A stretch of DNA of 64,000 nucleotides from JAGPUQ01 sp036961295 (GCA_036961295.1 JBALVX010000002.1:1-64000), one strand, 5' to 3'. Shown: positions 1-8,003, counted from the first letter of the stretch. Notes: generated by a model from the letters alone, not told the origin. Translations and numbers: made by a program.

Positions 1-55
1 TGTTATTGTTATTGTTATTGTTATTGTTATTGTTATTGTTATTGTTATTGTTATT
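1..55. repeat. hexanucleotide (ttattg)n microsatellite
   Basis: About nine tandem copies of a 6-bp unit, nearly perfect, run from the window edge to 55. On the minus strand they encode poly-Asn in the start of the methyltransferase paralogue. Six is a multiple of three, so copy-number change alters length without shifting the frame. Confidence 0.95.
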
Positions 56-61
56 CTTCAT
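1..61 (-). CDS. 5' end of a methyltransferase paralogue with an Asn tract (runs off the window)
   Basis: The first 20 codons of a minus-strand gene are present: ATG at 61-59, one Lys, then an unbroken run of Asn codons (alternating AAT/AAC) to the window edge. The start context and upstream sequence match the complete methyltransferase gene at 19220-20014, which starts Met-Lys followed by only three Asn. A GGAGAG ribosome binding site lies just upstream. By analogy the protein would be an exported class I SAM-dependent methyltransferase-like protein, but neither the signal peptide nor the fold is visible here. The Asn expansion lies where the n-region of the signal peptide should be. Confidence 0.6.
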   Translation of the reverse strand, partial: MKNNNNNNNNNNNNNNNNNN

Positions 62-151
62 CTTGACTCTCCATTTTGACTCTCCATTTTTGTTCGCTAT
101 TTTTGCTAAGGGGGAATATTTTCTTATACCCAGTTTGTGAGTCTGGAAATG

Positions 152-529
152 CTACTTACCTGTCTCCCGCTTCAGGTAAGCTGTCAGATCGTCGAGCTGA
201 GTTTCAGTCAGATTATCACAATTTGGCATTTCCCGGTGTTCATCGCTGCCGCGAATCCAGGTTTTTAATTCATGCTCCGAGCGCCTGTTCAGCCGGCTCT
301 TAGGGAGACGCTTAAGATAGTTACCCCGGCCTGTCCTCGGATGACAACTGGAGCAGTTTTCCATGAACAAGGTTTCTCCGGCGGCAACCGAGGCCGCAAG
401 CGCCGCAGTCTGGGACGCGGCCTCGTCACCCCCCCCCTGCTCGGCACTCCCCTGCTCGTCTGGCATACAAGCCGAAAGTAGTAGCGCTATCGGCACAACA
501 AGGATATTCACTGGCCTGAGTCGTCTCAT
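152..529 (-). CDS. c-type cytochrome lipoprotein, copy 1
   Basis: Predicted monohaem cytochrome c tethered to a membrane. The start at 529 is preferred over an upstream in-frame ATG at 598 because AGGAG lies just upstream and it matches the paralogue at 20104-20478. Residues 1-20 form a lipoprotein signal with lipobox LLSAC (Cys21). A Gly/Ser/Ala-rich linker follows, then haem motif CSSCH (Cys59, Cys62, His63). REMPN near the end supplies the likely Met ligand. The 125-aa length fits a small electron-transfer cytochrome. It lies upstream of, and is probably co-transcribed with, the methyltransferase at the left edge. The redox partner is unknown. Confidence 0.85.
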   Translation of the reverse strand: MRRLRPVNILVVPIALLLSACMPDEQGSAEQGGGDEAASQTAALAASVAAGETLFMENCSSCHPRTGRGNYLKRLPKSRLNRRSEHELKTWIRGSDEHREMPNCDNLTETQLDDLTAYLKRETGK

Positions 530-739
530 CTCTATTTCTCCTGCTAGCGGTATGACGAAACTATCATTTACAACTTTTGGGCTACAGCTGCTTCCCACAC
601 ACCATCATTAACACACGAAGATGTCATTAAATTTGATTGGGATAGGTACATTAGGGTTAAAATCCGACTACCATAGAGTAAACCAGTAAGACTGAACTTA
701 TGTTCCACTTATTTAATATATTTATATTGGAGATAAACG

Positions 740-1345
740 ATGAAAGATATGTTTGAAGAAAAATCGAAAGACTGGGATAAAAACGAAATGGTCAACCAAT
801 TATCTTCAGAAATTGGTCAATCCATACTAGATAATGTAGAGCTGAATGCGCAAATGCATGTCATGGATTTTGGTGCTGGCACTGGTTTAATCACCTCACA
901 GGTTGCACCTCACGTCCATAAAATAACAGCAGTCGATATTTCACAATCCATGCTGCAAAAACTAATTGCCAAGCAAGGGCTCAAGAATAAAGTAGAGATA
1001 TTGTGCCAAGATATCACTACCCAGCCGACTGAGGATAAATATGACCTTATTATGAGCGCTATGGCCATGCATCATGTACAAAACACCGACAACATGATTA
1101 AGCAATTTTCAGCCCACCTGAAGCCGGGCGCTAAGGTCGCATTAGCAGACCTGGATAAAGAAGATGGTAGCTTCCACCCCGAAGGCACTGAAGGTGTTTA
1201 CCATGATGGCTTTGAACGCTCTGAGTTTCAGACCATGCTAGAAAAGCATGGCTTCAAGGACATCAATTTTTTCACAGCCCTTACCGTCACTAAAAACGAA
1301 AAATCATATCCCGTGTTCTTGGTTTTAGCGACCAAGGCTGCGTAA
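740..1345 (+). CDS. class I SAM-dependent methyltransferase (UbiE/COQ5-like)
   Basis: A 201-aa cytosolic methyltransferase of the Methyltransf_11/25 type. SAM motif I reads VMDFGAGTGLIT at about residues 42-53, an acidic residue follows beta-2 (TAVDIS), and a motif IV/post-I region reads YDLIMSAMAMHHV. Start supported by GGAGA 7 nt upstream. No signal peptide or membrane segment is seen. The substrate is not predictable; such stand-alone proteins are often annotated generically. It is monocistronic in this context, followed at once by a csrA-like relic. Confidence 0.8.
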   Translation: MKDMFEEKSKDWDKNEMVNQLSSEIGQSILDNVELNAQMHVMDFGAGTGLITSQVAPHVHKITAVDISQSMLQKLIAKQGLKNKVEILCQDITTQPTEDKYDLIMSAMAMHHVQNTDNMIKQFSAHLKPGAKVALADLDKEDGSFHPEGTEGVYHDGFERSEFQTMLEKHGFKDINFFTALTVTKNEKSYPVFLVLATKAA

Positions 1346-1348
1346 ATT

Positions 1349-1472
1349 GTGCTTGGGTTCTCATCGAAGCAGTGGTGTTAATCTGGGGGGAAAGGTCAAG
1401 GTTGGTATTGATGCACCACAGTCAGTGGATGTGGATAGAACTGAGTTGTTAGCCGTATCTAGCAAAGAATAA
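1349..1472 (+). pseudogene. csrA-like relic (carbon storage regulator)
   Basis: No intact reading frame. From GTG at 1349 a short frame gives MLGFSSKQW, resembling the MLVLSRK start of CsrA. In another frame, 1392-1469 encodes KVKVGIDAPQSVDVDRTEL and then LAVSSKE before a stop at 1470. That matches the VRIGVNAPKEVAVHREE core and tail of CsrA/RsmA. The middle (roughly residues 11-38 of a 60-aa protein) is missing and the frame is shifted. It is most likely a decayed extra csrA paralogue, and no function is expected. Confidence 0.6.
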
Positions 1473-1596
1473 TTCTGCTCCGGTGTAATAAGCTGCTATC
1501 GGCCAATATCGGTCATGTCTTATTTCTTGGTTGATCAAAAAACAATCTCTCCGCCACCTTTTGCATAAAACCCCAACCAACCCTTATATTTAAAAA

Positions 1597-2436
1597 CTAA
1601 TTTCTACTCCGATTTTTTTTAATAAAGTCGTAAGCCGATTGCACTTCTTGGGTCTTTTCTGTGGCCACCTGAATCATATCTTCAGGCACGCCCTGACCCA
1701 TTAATTTATCGGGATGATACTGGCTCATCAGTTTTCGGTATGCACGCTTAATTTCATGGTCTGTGCTTTGATCACTCACGCCTAATGCGCTATAAGCATC
1801 GTCTAAATCCGACGCTGTTGCCGACCCGCCGCCACCTGCAAAGTGCGACTGGCTTTTGGCCATGGCAATCAGCCGTTCATATTCAATACTTGAAAACCCT
1901 AATCTTGTGGCAACGGTTCTTAATAACGAATCTTCAGCTTGGTCGACCACACCATCCGCTAACGCCATGGCAATTAAAAAGACTAAAAGCAACTGCTTAA
2001 GGTTCTTGGTATGCCCACAAACGATTAAAAACTCATCTAATACCGGCTCGATGTAAAACCCTTCGGTAGAACCTTTTTTAAATAAATTGATCGCTTTTTT
2101 TCGATGCTCAAACGTCATACCTAACTGCGCCATAAACTGCTCAACATGACTGATTTCATCCTGCGAGATATGACCGTCAGCTTTGGCTAATTTACCTTTT
2201 AAAAGAAAAACGGTTTCCATAAAAATGGTTTGACGTTTTTCATTAGTTAAGGGATTAATCGCACCTAACCCTAAGGAAAAGAAGCGATCTAGACTCGACC
2301 CCAAAAACAACGCAAACAATATGCCGAAAAAACCGAAACCGGAGAAATAAGCTAACAACGGTAAAATAAATTTAAGCAATGTAATAACTGACCTCCCCCC
2401 CCCTATTGTTAGCACCAAACTTATAATGAGATTCAT
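1597..2436 (-). CDS. djlA: DjlA-type membrane-anchored J-domain co-chaperone
   Basis: A single N-terminal membrane segment (about residues 20-50) is followed by a TerB-like helical domain (about 70-190). A Gly-rich linker (HFAGGGGS) leads to a C-terminal J domain with the HPD motif in SQYHPDKL. This is the DjlA order; E. coli DjlA stimulates DnaK ATPase from the inner membrane. Length 279 aa is normal. The start is uncertain. The ATG at 2436 has a weak RBS, while a run of G ending GGGAGG around 2390-2404 (read on the minus strand) could be the Shine-Dalgarno for a start near 2379, just before the membrane segment. Confidence 0.85.
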   Translation of the reverse strand: MNLIISLVLTIGGGRSVITLLKFILPLLAYFSGFGFFGILFALFLGSSLDRFFSLGLGAINPLTNEKRQTIFMETVFLLKGKLAKADGHISQDEISHVEQFMAQLGMTFEHRKKAINLFKKGSTEGFYIEPVLDEFLIVCGHTKNLKQLLLVFLIAMALADGVVDQAEDSLLRTVATRLGFSSIEYERLIAMAKSQSHFAGGGGSATASDLDDAYSALGVSDQSTDHEIKRAYRKLMSQYHPDKLMGQGVPEDMIQVATEKTQEVQSAYDFIKKNRSRN

Positions 2437-2510
2437 TCAACTTTAGGCTGCTGTTTTCGAAAAGTCAGTGGCTGAAAATACCTTGGAAGCCTCATTGTGA
2501 AAATATTTGA

Positions 2511-2651
2511 TTAATAGCATCTGTCATTAATATCCGCCATTACGCAAAGGTAACTAGCAAAGCCTGGGAAGTCCAGTCGTCGCTTCCGAATGTAATACAC
2601 AACCCAGCTCAAAAATAGAGCGCTACCGGCGACATAAATGACGTATTCCAT
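2511..2651 (-). CDS. small one-helix membrane protein, unknown
   Basis: A 46-aa frame starting MEYVIYVAGSALFLSWVVYY, followed by basic residues IRKRR: one membrane helix with a positive cytoplasmic tail. The first part is repeated, truncated, at 6181-6228 (MEYVFYIAGIALLGW), with similar flanking DNA. Conservation of the start suggests a real small protein. There is no strong RBS and no recognised family. It could also be part of a longer dispersed repeat. Confidence 0.35.
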   Translation of the reverse strand: MEYVIYVAGSALFLSWVVYYIRKRRLDFPGFASYLCVMADINDRCY

Positions 2652-2719
2652 AAGTGAGATCTCCACGTTGTAATAGCTAAAGCATGACGAGAAATGCACA
2701 TTGATATCAAAATACCTGG

Positions 2720-2996
2720 GTTTATAAGATCATGGGGGCAAGTCTTTAATCGTGAATTTTCATAAGTTTTTATGGCCTTGCTTACTAAAGAATAATGCAA
2801 CCCTATCGCACCTGCTATTGCTTTCATACTATAACCACCACTTTGATAAGCTCGATAAACGATCACAGACCCGGGCTAGTATCTGTAGGAAAGCATTTCT
2901 TTCTTCATCGTCAAGATAGATATCTTCACGATGATTACCCCGAGAAGTAATGTGATAAAGCGCGTTGGAGAATTCTATTCGTAAGGGTCTAGCCAT
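2720..2996 (-). pseudogene. internally deleted REP-associated tyrosine transposase (RAYT, IS200-like)
   Basis: The minus strand from ATG at 2996 reads MARPLRIEFSNALYHITSRG and continues to LQILARVCDR, the typical start of Y1-transposase RAYT proteins (PF01797). After about 46 codons the frame jumps. The next part (AYQSGGYSMKAIAGAIGLHY, then SLVSKAIKTYE) is the C-terminal helix-turn-helix normally found near residue 200 or later. The catalytic HUH and Tyr region is therefore deleted and the frame shifted. The short sequence 3018-3052, containing CAAGACTTGACCCC, resembles sequence often found beside RAYT genes. Inactive. Confidence 0.75.
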
Positions 2997-3109
2997 AGAG
3001 GATTAGTATAATCGACGATAAATTCAAGATTCAAGACTTGACCCCTTAGTCCCTCTATTCCTATAAGGCGCTACAACGCGCCCCAGGCGCTTGTGCCGCT
3101 TGCCTGCTG

Positions 3110-3115
3110 TATAAT
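3110..3115 (+). promoter_or_regulatory. -10 box (TATAAT) candidate
   Basis: A perfect TATAAT lies 42 bp upstream of the DUF748 start. No convincing -35 is seen at 17 bp spacing. Confidence 0.35.
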
Positions 3116-3156
3116 TAAGCCAACTCCGGTGCGCAGCTTTTTTGAGCGGAATTACC

Positions 3157-5556
3157 ATGACTGATATTCATACCCTTCCTTTTTATCGTCGCCGCTGGGC
3201 GGCTATGCTGGCGGCAGTTGCCGTGCTCGCGGCGATGCTGCTGGTGTTGCTGCCGTACGGCGTCTCCTACGGTCTGCACAAATGGTTGCTGGAAAACGGT
3301 GGCGAGGATGTCAGCATCGAGGATGTCGATATCAACCTGTTTACCGGCAGGGCATCGATCCAAAACATGCAGTTGTATGTCGATGGCAAACCCCTGTTCA
3401 CCATTGCTGTCCTGGCGGCCGACCTCGACTGGCGCCCGTTGTTTTCGCGCCGGGTGGTGCTGCGCTCCGTGCGGGTGGATGGCGTGGAACTGTTTATTGA
3501 AGTGGCTGCAGACGGCCGCCTGCGCGTCGGTGGCATCAGCCCGCCGGAAGGCGAGCAGGGTGCGGGAGCGGAAACCGACAAGCAATGGCAGTTGGGTGTG
3601 GATCAACTCGAGATTGCCAATACCACGATCAACTACCAGGCGCCGGATCTGCACCTGCTAACGCAGCTGGACGAGTTGACATTGAAAGGCATCAGGACCT
3701 GGGCAAATGATGACGCACCACTGTTGTTCAAAGGTGCCATGAACGGGGCGACCGTTGTCCTGAACGGGAGTCTGCCGCCGCTGTCGGAGGGATTTGGTTA
3801 CCGCGGCAGCGTGCGGGTCAGTGCGCTTGATCTGGGGGCATTTGCAGCGCTGGCGCAGGCGTCTGTTGGAGAACTGGCGGGGCGGCTGAGCGTCGATATG
3901 CAACTCGACCTGTTGCTGCTTGCCGACGCGCCGTTGCGGGTGACCCAGTCCGGCATGATCCGGGCTGATGAACTGCGCTTTACGCAGGCGGAGAATCGCG
4001 TGGCACTGGGCAATCTGCAATGGGACGGCGATGCTGCCGTGACTGCAGCGGACACGCCGCTCATCAGCGCAAACGGGCAACTGCAATCCGGGCAACTGGC
4101 ATGGGATGTCACGGATAATGACCTGCAGCTGGCACGCATCGAGAGTGTGCAGCTCGACAGGCTTGAGTTACAGGAAAGCGGTGAACTTGCACTGGAAGGC
4201 ATCATGGTGCGCGCTGTTGCGCTGGCGCAGGCAGATGATCCGGATAGTCATGCGCTATTCTCCGCGGCCGCCATCAGCCTGGACAGCCTGCAGCTGGAAT
4301 CCGGCAATACTGTGCTGGGCAAGTTGCATGGCGAGGATGTTGTCACGCTGCTGCGCCGCGAGCCTGACGGGATGTGGGAGGTCGTGAAACTGCTCGAGAG
4401 TCTGCCGTTCGGCCGTACTGAACAGGTGGTGGAGACCGTCGAGACGGAGGCCGCTGATGAACCGGCGGGCCAGATACGCCTCGACGAAGTGCGCATTACC
4501 GGCAATAGCACCATCGAGTTGCAGGATGCGACTGTCAAACCGGCATTCAGCACCCGCCTGTCGCTGGACCAGGCGGTGGCTGGCAATCTCGATACCGCGA
4601 AGCCTGAGCAAGACAGCCCGCTGACGATCGAGGCGCATACCGGCAAGCACAGCAAGATCAGCGTCAAGGGTACGATCAGGCCGTTTGCCGAACGGCCGAC
4701 CCTGAAACTGGAGAATCACCTGGAAGGTATTGCACTGCCCGATATCTCGCCCTATACCGTTTCCACGCTGGGCTACGCGCTGCAGAGTGGCCAGCTGGAC
4801 GCCGATTCGAGCATTCGGATCGATGCCGGCAAGCTGGAAGGGGACAATAAGCTGACCCTGCGGGGACTGGAAGTCGAACCAGTGGACAATGCCGCGCGTG
4901 AACAGCTTGACAGCAAGTTGTCACTGCCGCTGGGTACCGCACTCAACATGCTGCGCGACAAGCACGGCACCATCTCCCTGGACCTGCCGGTCAGTGGCGA
5001 CATTGACAATCCGGATTTCGATATCAGCGACGTGGTGAATACCGCCGTGGGCAAGGCCTTGAAGAAGGGCTCGATGACCTACCTGATGATGGCCCTGCAA
5101 CCCTACGGCGCACTGATCACAGTGGCAAGACTGGCCGGCGAGGCCGCCAGCAACGTGCGTCTTGATCCGGTTCTGTTCGATCCCGGTTCCGCGTCGCGGC
5201 GTGAGGCCAGCGCCGGGTACCTGGGCAAGGTCGCCGGTATCATGGTTAACCGCCCTGAGTTGAACATCAAGGTCTGTGGTGTGGCCAGCGAGAACGACCG
5301 GGCCACACTGTCGGCGCAGGCAACGGCCGCCGCTGTTGCTGCGGGAAAACAGGGTGATAAACAGGCCGCAGCAAAACTGCCTGAGCCGGTTGCCATCAGC
5401 GACAAGCAGTTGCTTGCCCTGGCCACTGAGCGAGCCGGGGTCATTACCGACTACCTGGTCAGCGAGCATGCCGTCACCGCCAGCCGGCTGGTGGCCTGTC
5501 AGCCTGTCATCGACAGTACAGTGGAGAGCAAGCCGCGGGTGGACCTGCTGATTTAA
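3157..5556 (+). CDS. AsmA-like DUF748 envelope protein
   Basis: A 799-aa protein with an N-terminal membrane anchor (about residues 12-40), then a long beta-rich repeat body typical of the AsmA/DUF748 superfamily. Members are thought to act as bridge-like proteins in lipid transport or envelope maintenance. The C-terminal part (about 690-799, with LASVITDYL-like and VACQPVIDS segments) is the usual DUF748 tail. The ATG at 3157 is chosen over an in-frame TTG at 3142 because GCGGA sits at good spacing. The gene is clearly richer in G+C than its neighbours on both sides, with strong third-position bias that creates long shadow frames. It may have come from a high-GC donor or from a differently composed part of the genome. 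Confidence 0.8.
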   Translation: MTDIHTLPFYRRRWAAMLAAVAVLAAMLLVLLPYGVSYGLHKWLLENGGEDVSIEDVDINLFTGRASIQNMQLYVDGKPLFTIAVLAADLDWRPLFSRRVVLRSVRVDGVELFIEVAADGRLRVGGISPPEGEQGAGAETDKQWQLGVDQLEIANTTINYQAPDLHLLTQLDELTLKGIRTWANDDAPLLFKGAMNGATVVLNGSLPPLSEGFGYRGSVRVSALDLGAFAALAQASVGELAGRLSVDMQLDLLLLADAPLRVTQSGMIRADELRFTQAENRVALGNLQWDGDAAVTAADTPLISANGQLQSGQLAWDVTDNDLQLARIESVQLDRLELQESGELALEGIMVRAVALAQADDPDSHALFSAAAISLDSLQLESGNTVLGKLHGEDVVTLLRREPDGMWEVVKLLESLPFGRTEQVVETVETEAADEPAGQIRLDEVRITGNSTIELQDATVKPAFSTRLSLDQAVAGNLDTAKPEQDSPLTIEAHTGKHSKISVKGTIRPFAERPTLKLENHLEGIALPDISPYTVSTLGYALQSGQLDADSSIRIDAGKLEGDNKLTLRGLEVEPVDNAAREQLDSKLSLPLGTALNMLRDKHGTISLDLPVSGDIDNPDFDISDVVNTAVGKALKKGSMTYLMMALQPYGALITVARLAGEAASNVRLDPVLFDPGSASRREASAGYLGKVAGIMVNRPELNIKVCGVASENDRATLSAQATAAAVAAGKQGDKQAAAKLPEPVAISDKQLLALATERAGVITDYLVSEHAVTASRLVACQPVIDSTVESKPRVDLLI

Positions 5557-5581
5557 GACATGCCGTGCAAATGGAACACCA

Positions 5582-5935
5582 ATGATAAAGGTGATACCAA
5601 ACATGAGCAAAATCCGTGCTCCCGCCTGGTCGGGTGTTCTTTGTCTGGCCATGACTGGCTGTGTACCAACGGGCGCGAGCAGTTTCTATTTCCTCGGCTT
5701 GAACCACCACGCGAAGCCCACGCCCAGAACCGTTGAAGGTAATATGCACTACGTCGGTTATTCCAGGGAGTACGAGAAAGATAACTGGGATTTCGAAAAC
5801 GGGGTCAACACCTATGTAGATTCCTACGGCCAGCAGAGTTACACGATCTTCTCCCGGGTGTCCCATGACAGCTACAAGACAAAATATGTAGTACCCGAGG
5901 TTTCATTAAATTGCTCCTACAAGGGCAGAAATTAA
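5582..5935 (+). CDS. small lipoprotein of unknown function
   Basis: A 117-aa protein with a signal ending in a lipobox (LAMTGC, Cys27 from the first Met). A second start at 5603 (MSKIRAPAW) would give a more typical lipoprotein signal. The mature part is about 90 aa, rich in Tyr, Ser and Asp, with two late charged patches, and has no recognised domain. It begins 25 bp after the DUF748 gene and may be co-transcribed with it, though base composition falls back to the local level across the gene. Confidence 0.55.
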   Translation: MIKVIPNMSKIRAPAWSGVLCLAMTGCVPTGASSFYFLGLNHHAKPTPRTVEGNMHYVGYSREYEKDNWDFENGVNTYVDSYGQQSYTIFSRVSHDSYKTKYVVPEVSLNCSYKGRN

Positions 5936-6180
5936 GCATTTAATTTTCTTTATTTTAAAAAAGTTAAAAAGCATCATGCGCCTAATACCATGTAAAATAC
6001 CATGCTCAGAAAATGCTTCAAAATAGAACCCTCTTGCTACCGTGCCGCCGACTCCAGCACCGGCGTCCACAACCAAACAGACAGGCTTCATCAGCTCCCT
6101 CCTTACGCCACGCCACAAGTAGAGTTCGAACCACCAGGTAGGGCATGATCTGGCTACCAGCAATGTTCAAGGTTACGAAT

Positions 6181-6228
6181 TCACCACCCTAGCAGGGCGA
6201 TACCGGCGATATAAAAGACGTATTCCAT
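6181..6228 (-). pseudogene. truncated copy of the small membrane protein at 2511-2651
   Basis: The frame reads MEYVFYIAGIALLGW and stops. DNA around the start (GGCGATATAAAAGACGTATT versus GGCGACATAAATGACGTATT) and the sequence upstream to about 6245 match the 2.6-kb copy at about 80%. The charged tail present in the other copy is lost. Confidence 0.4.
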
Positions 6229-6523
6229 AAGCCAACTCTCTACGTTGCTGCCGTGCCAGTGTGAAGCGAAATCCTTATTGGAGATCATGGTACACGAAGC
6301 CCTCTGGACTTGACGCCACCCGAGATCGAACCCCTGAGACAAGAACACAAATTCTCGCTTCAAAAAAATATGGCAGAAATAACCTTCTTTGTTTGGTTAT
6401 ACCAAGTTATATCAAAATACTTGAGTTTATCGGCGGCAGGAGCTGACTCAACAGGGCAATTCCTGTTTTCTAGCGCCCATTACAACAGCTAGTTTTAGCT
6501 ATAATCAAAAGGGATTATTTCTT

Positions 6524-6556
6524 AACCCCTTGGCTGACTAAACCAGCCAAGGGGTT
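6524..6556. repeat. 13-bp perfect inverted repeat
   Basis: AACCCCTTGGCTG (6524-6536) and its exact complement (6544-6556) are separated by 7 bases. The stem is strong but there is no T-run, so it is not a clear rho-independent terminator. It may be a terminator for the upstream region or a recombination or binding site. A TATAAT hexamer lies about 25 bp upstream. Confidence 0.6.
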
Positions 6557-6585
6557 ACGGAATTATTAACCATGCCCTCTAATGA

Positions 6586-6609
6586 TTGGGGGCAACTTTG
6601 GGGGCAACT
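6586..6609 (+). repeat. 12-bp tandem duplication
   Basis: TTGGGGGCAACT occurs twice in direct tandem (6586-6597 and 6598-6609), about 60 bp left of the tmRNA-like repeat. Short direct repeats beside an attachment site can be integrase arm or accessory sites, but that is only a guess here. Confidence 0.5.
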
Positions 6610-6667
6610 GTGCAAATACAACACAACAAAATTTATTAAAATCAATCCATTACGATTTCTTTTCGGT

Positions 6668-6816
6668 AGCCGCCGCCTCCACCAATAACAAACCTCACCA
6701 TTGAAAAATGGTGGGGTTTTTTATTGGCCGAATCGCAGATTTGAACGCTTTTGCGCTGCGGGTGGCGAACAGGATGTTCGTCTGTCGCGAAGGCCAGGGA
6801 TGGCCGAGAGCGACGC
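6668..6816 (+). repeat. putative attachment-site repeat A1: tmRNA 3'-end remnant, terminator and dispersed tail
   Basis: GCCGCCTCCACCA (to 6684) is what a gammaproteobacterial ssrA (tmRNA) gene carries at its 3' end, the acceptor stem plus CCA. A terminator hairpin and a GC-rich tail follow (TGCGCTGCGGGTGGCG, GATGGCCGAGAGCGACGC). The whole ~149 bp recurs at 18891-19040 in the same orientation with few differences. No full tmRNA gene is present here. ssrA 3' ends are frequent integrase targets, so this is read as an att scar at the left end of the island. Confidence 0.6.
6691..6724 (+). terminator. rho-independent terminator within repeat A1
   Basis: Stem AACCTCACCATT / AATGGTGGGGTT (one G-T pair), GAAA tetraloop, then a run of six T. 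It is probably the original ssrA terminator carried with the 3' end. Confidence 0.75.
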
Positions 6817-6864
6817 GGTTCCCGCCGTCCCACCAACAACAAACTCACCACTGAAAATTGCTGG
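6817..6864 (+). repeat. degenerate second tmRNA-end copy A2
   Basis: GGTTCCCGCCGTCCCACCA followed by ACAACAAACTCACCACTGAA aligns with the tmRNA 3' end and terminator of repeats A1 and B, with several substitutions. It directly abuts A1 and lies just outside the first island gene. Tandem att copies like this are expected after repeated insertion at one site. Confidence 0.5.
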
Positions 6865-6911
6865 CCATTATTTTTAGCGTTACATGTCCGAAGGTCAGTT
6901 CGCGTATTTCT

Positions 6912-8003
6912 CTAGCGCGCCTTCGGTAAGATTTTTCGATCTATGAGATCGTTTAACCAATAGCAGAAGCTATCTTCGGTATCCCACGCCATCGTAAAAC
7001 CGGCCTGGCGAATTTTAACCGTACTAACAAAAATCGGATCAGGTGGCGCGCTCGCGCCATAGGCAAGACACATATCAGCGTAGAAATGCGATTCGCCGAG
7101 TAAATCATCGAGCGCAATCGTACGCAATTTGTGCCGCTCGACAACCCGCTGCCACACGTCGGCATGTGCGGGGATGTACTCTGCAAGTGAGATCGCTTCA
7201 TCCGGCCCGGTCTCAACGCCGAGTGTTGCGGCCAGGGCCGGCCACATGTCGCGAAACGAAAATACTTCGCCATTAGTTAAATTAAACGTTTCGTCGGAAG
7301 CGTTCGCAGTATCTGCCGCCCAGACAATGGCGCCAGCGACGAGGCGCACATCAGCGGCTTCCCATACCCAGGTCGTGCCACCGGGAAATGAAAACGGTAA
7401 ACCCAGTTCCTTGCGGATTGCGGCATAGATGCCAATCACTGGCGGTAGATTCATGACGACGCCGTGATTGGGACCAACAATGAGTTGGGGGCGGAAGATG
7501 GTGAAGTTGAAGCCATCCGCCGCCGAAGCTTCGCGAATGTAGTCTTCTTGCAGCCAATAAAAATTGGGGTGTTGAACTCTTGGTTGCGCCTCGCGGGCGG
7601 GCACCCGCATGAGCAGATTTGCCGTAATGCCATAAGCCTTGGTGCCTTGTAGCACTGATACGTGGCGTAGTTGTGCCGCCTTGCGCAATGGCTCCAAAAT
7701 GTTGCGCAACATTTGTCCGTTCGTTTCTATTTGTACGGGATCAGACCAACCAGCGATGAGCTCGGGTAATTCGAAGACTGCGGTATAAACGATATGAGTG
7801 ACGTCTTCTAAAGTTTCGGCCGCCGCCCGACACGCAGCCGGATCCATCAAATCGAGATTGATGTGCCGATAACCTAGACCTTCGAGTAATTCGGGGTTCC
7901 GGCGCGAAGCTGTGATCACGTTCCAGCCGGCATTGCCAAACTCGATCGCCGCTGCTGTGCCGACAAGACCGCTCGCGCCGATAATGAGTACCGTTTTGGT
8001 CAT
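6912..8003 (-). CDS. atypical SDR, PRISE-like NAD(P)-dependent reductase
   Basis: A 363-aa extended SDR. The nucleotide-binding motif is GASGLVGTAAA near residue 9. NFYWLQEDYIRE at about residue 150 matches the active-site Tyr region of the progesterone 5-beta-reductase/iridoid synthase-like (PRISE) family, rather than a classical YxxxK. Members reduce enones of steroids, terpenoids or small ketones. The substrate here is unknown. Start supported by GGGAG 8 nt upstream. It is the leftmost island gene and probably follows the ADC-like gene in one minus-strand transcript. Confidence 0.75.
   Translation of the reverse strand: MTKTVLIIGASGLVGTAAAIEFGNAGWNVITASRRNPELLEGLGYRHINLDLMDPAACRAAAETLEDVTHIVYTAVFELPELIAGWSDPVQIETNGQMLRNILEPLRKAAQLRHVSVLQGTKAYGITANLLMRVPAREAQPRVQHPNFYWLQEDYIREASAADGFNFTIFRPQLIVGPNHGVVMNLPPVIGIYAAIRKELGLPFSFPGGTTWVWEAADVRLVAGAIVWAADTANASDETFNLTNGEVFSFRDMWPALAATLGVETGPDEAISLAEYIPAHADVWQRVVERHKLRTIALDDLLGESHFYADMCLAYGASAPPDPIFVSTVKIRQAGFTMAWDTEDSFCYWLNDLIDRKILPKAR

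Larger units (their letters stand above)
1..555. repeat. segmental duplication, left copy
   Basis: The cytochrome c gene, the spacer behind it and the start of the following methyltransferase gene match 19997-20504 in the same orientation, at about 90% or more by eye over roughly 500 bp. Differences are scattered substitutions plus the expanded Asn tract in this copy. Similarity fades just upstream of the cytochrome start. The pair of copies brackets about 20 kb including the putative tmRNA island. Confidence 0.85.
5936..6670. other. non-coding stretch between lipoprotein gene and tmRNA-like repeat
   Basis: No convincing gene. It holds a truncated copy of the small membrane protein (6181-6228), a 13-bp inverted repeat (6524-6556) and a 12-bp tandem duplication (6586-6609). 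The rest, including short frames on both strands, shows no coding features. Confidence 0.6.

Noticed and set aside
3115..5652. Long open frames on the opposite strand and other frames of the DUF748 gene
   Set aside because: They arise from high GC and codon bias of the real gene; they lack RBSs and protein-like patterns.
6300..6350. tRNA-like T-arm (GGTTCGATC on the minus strand)
   Set aside because: No matching acceptor, D or anticodon stems could be placed around it.
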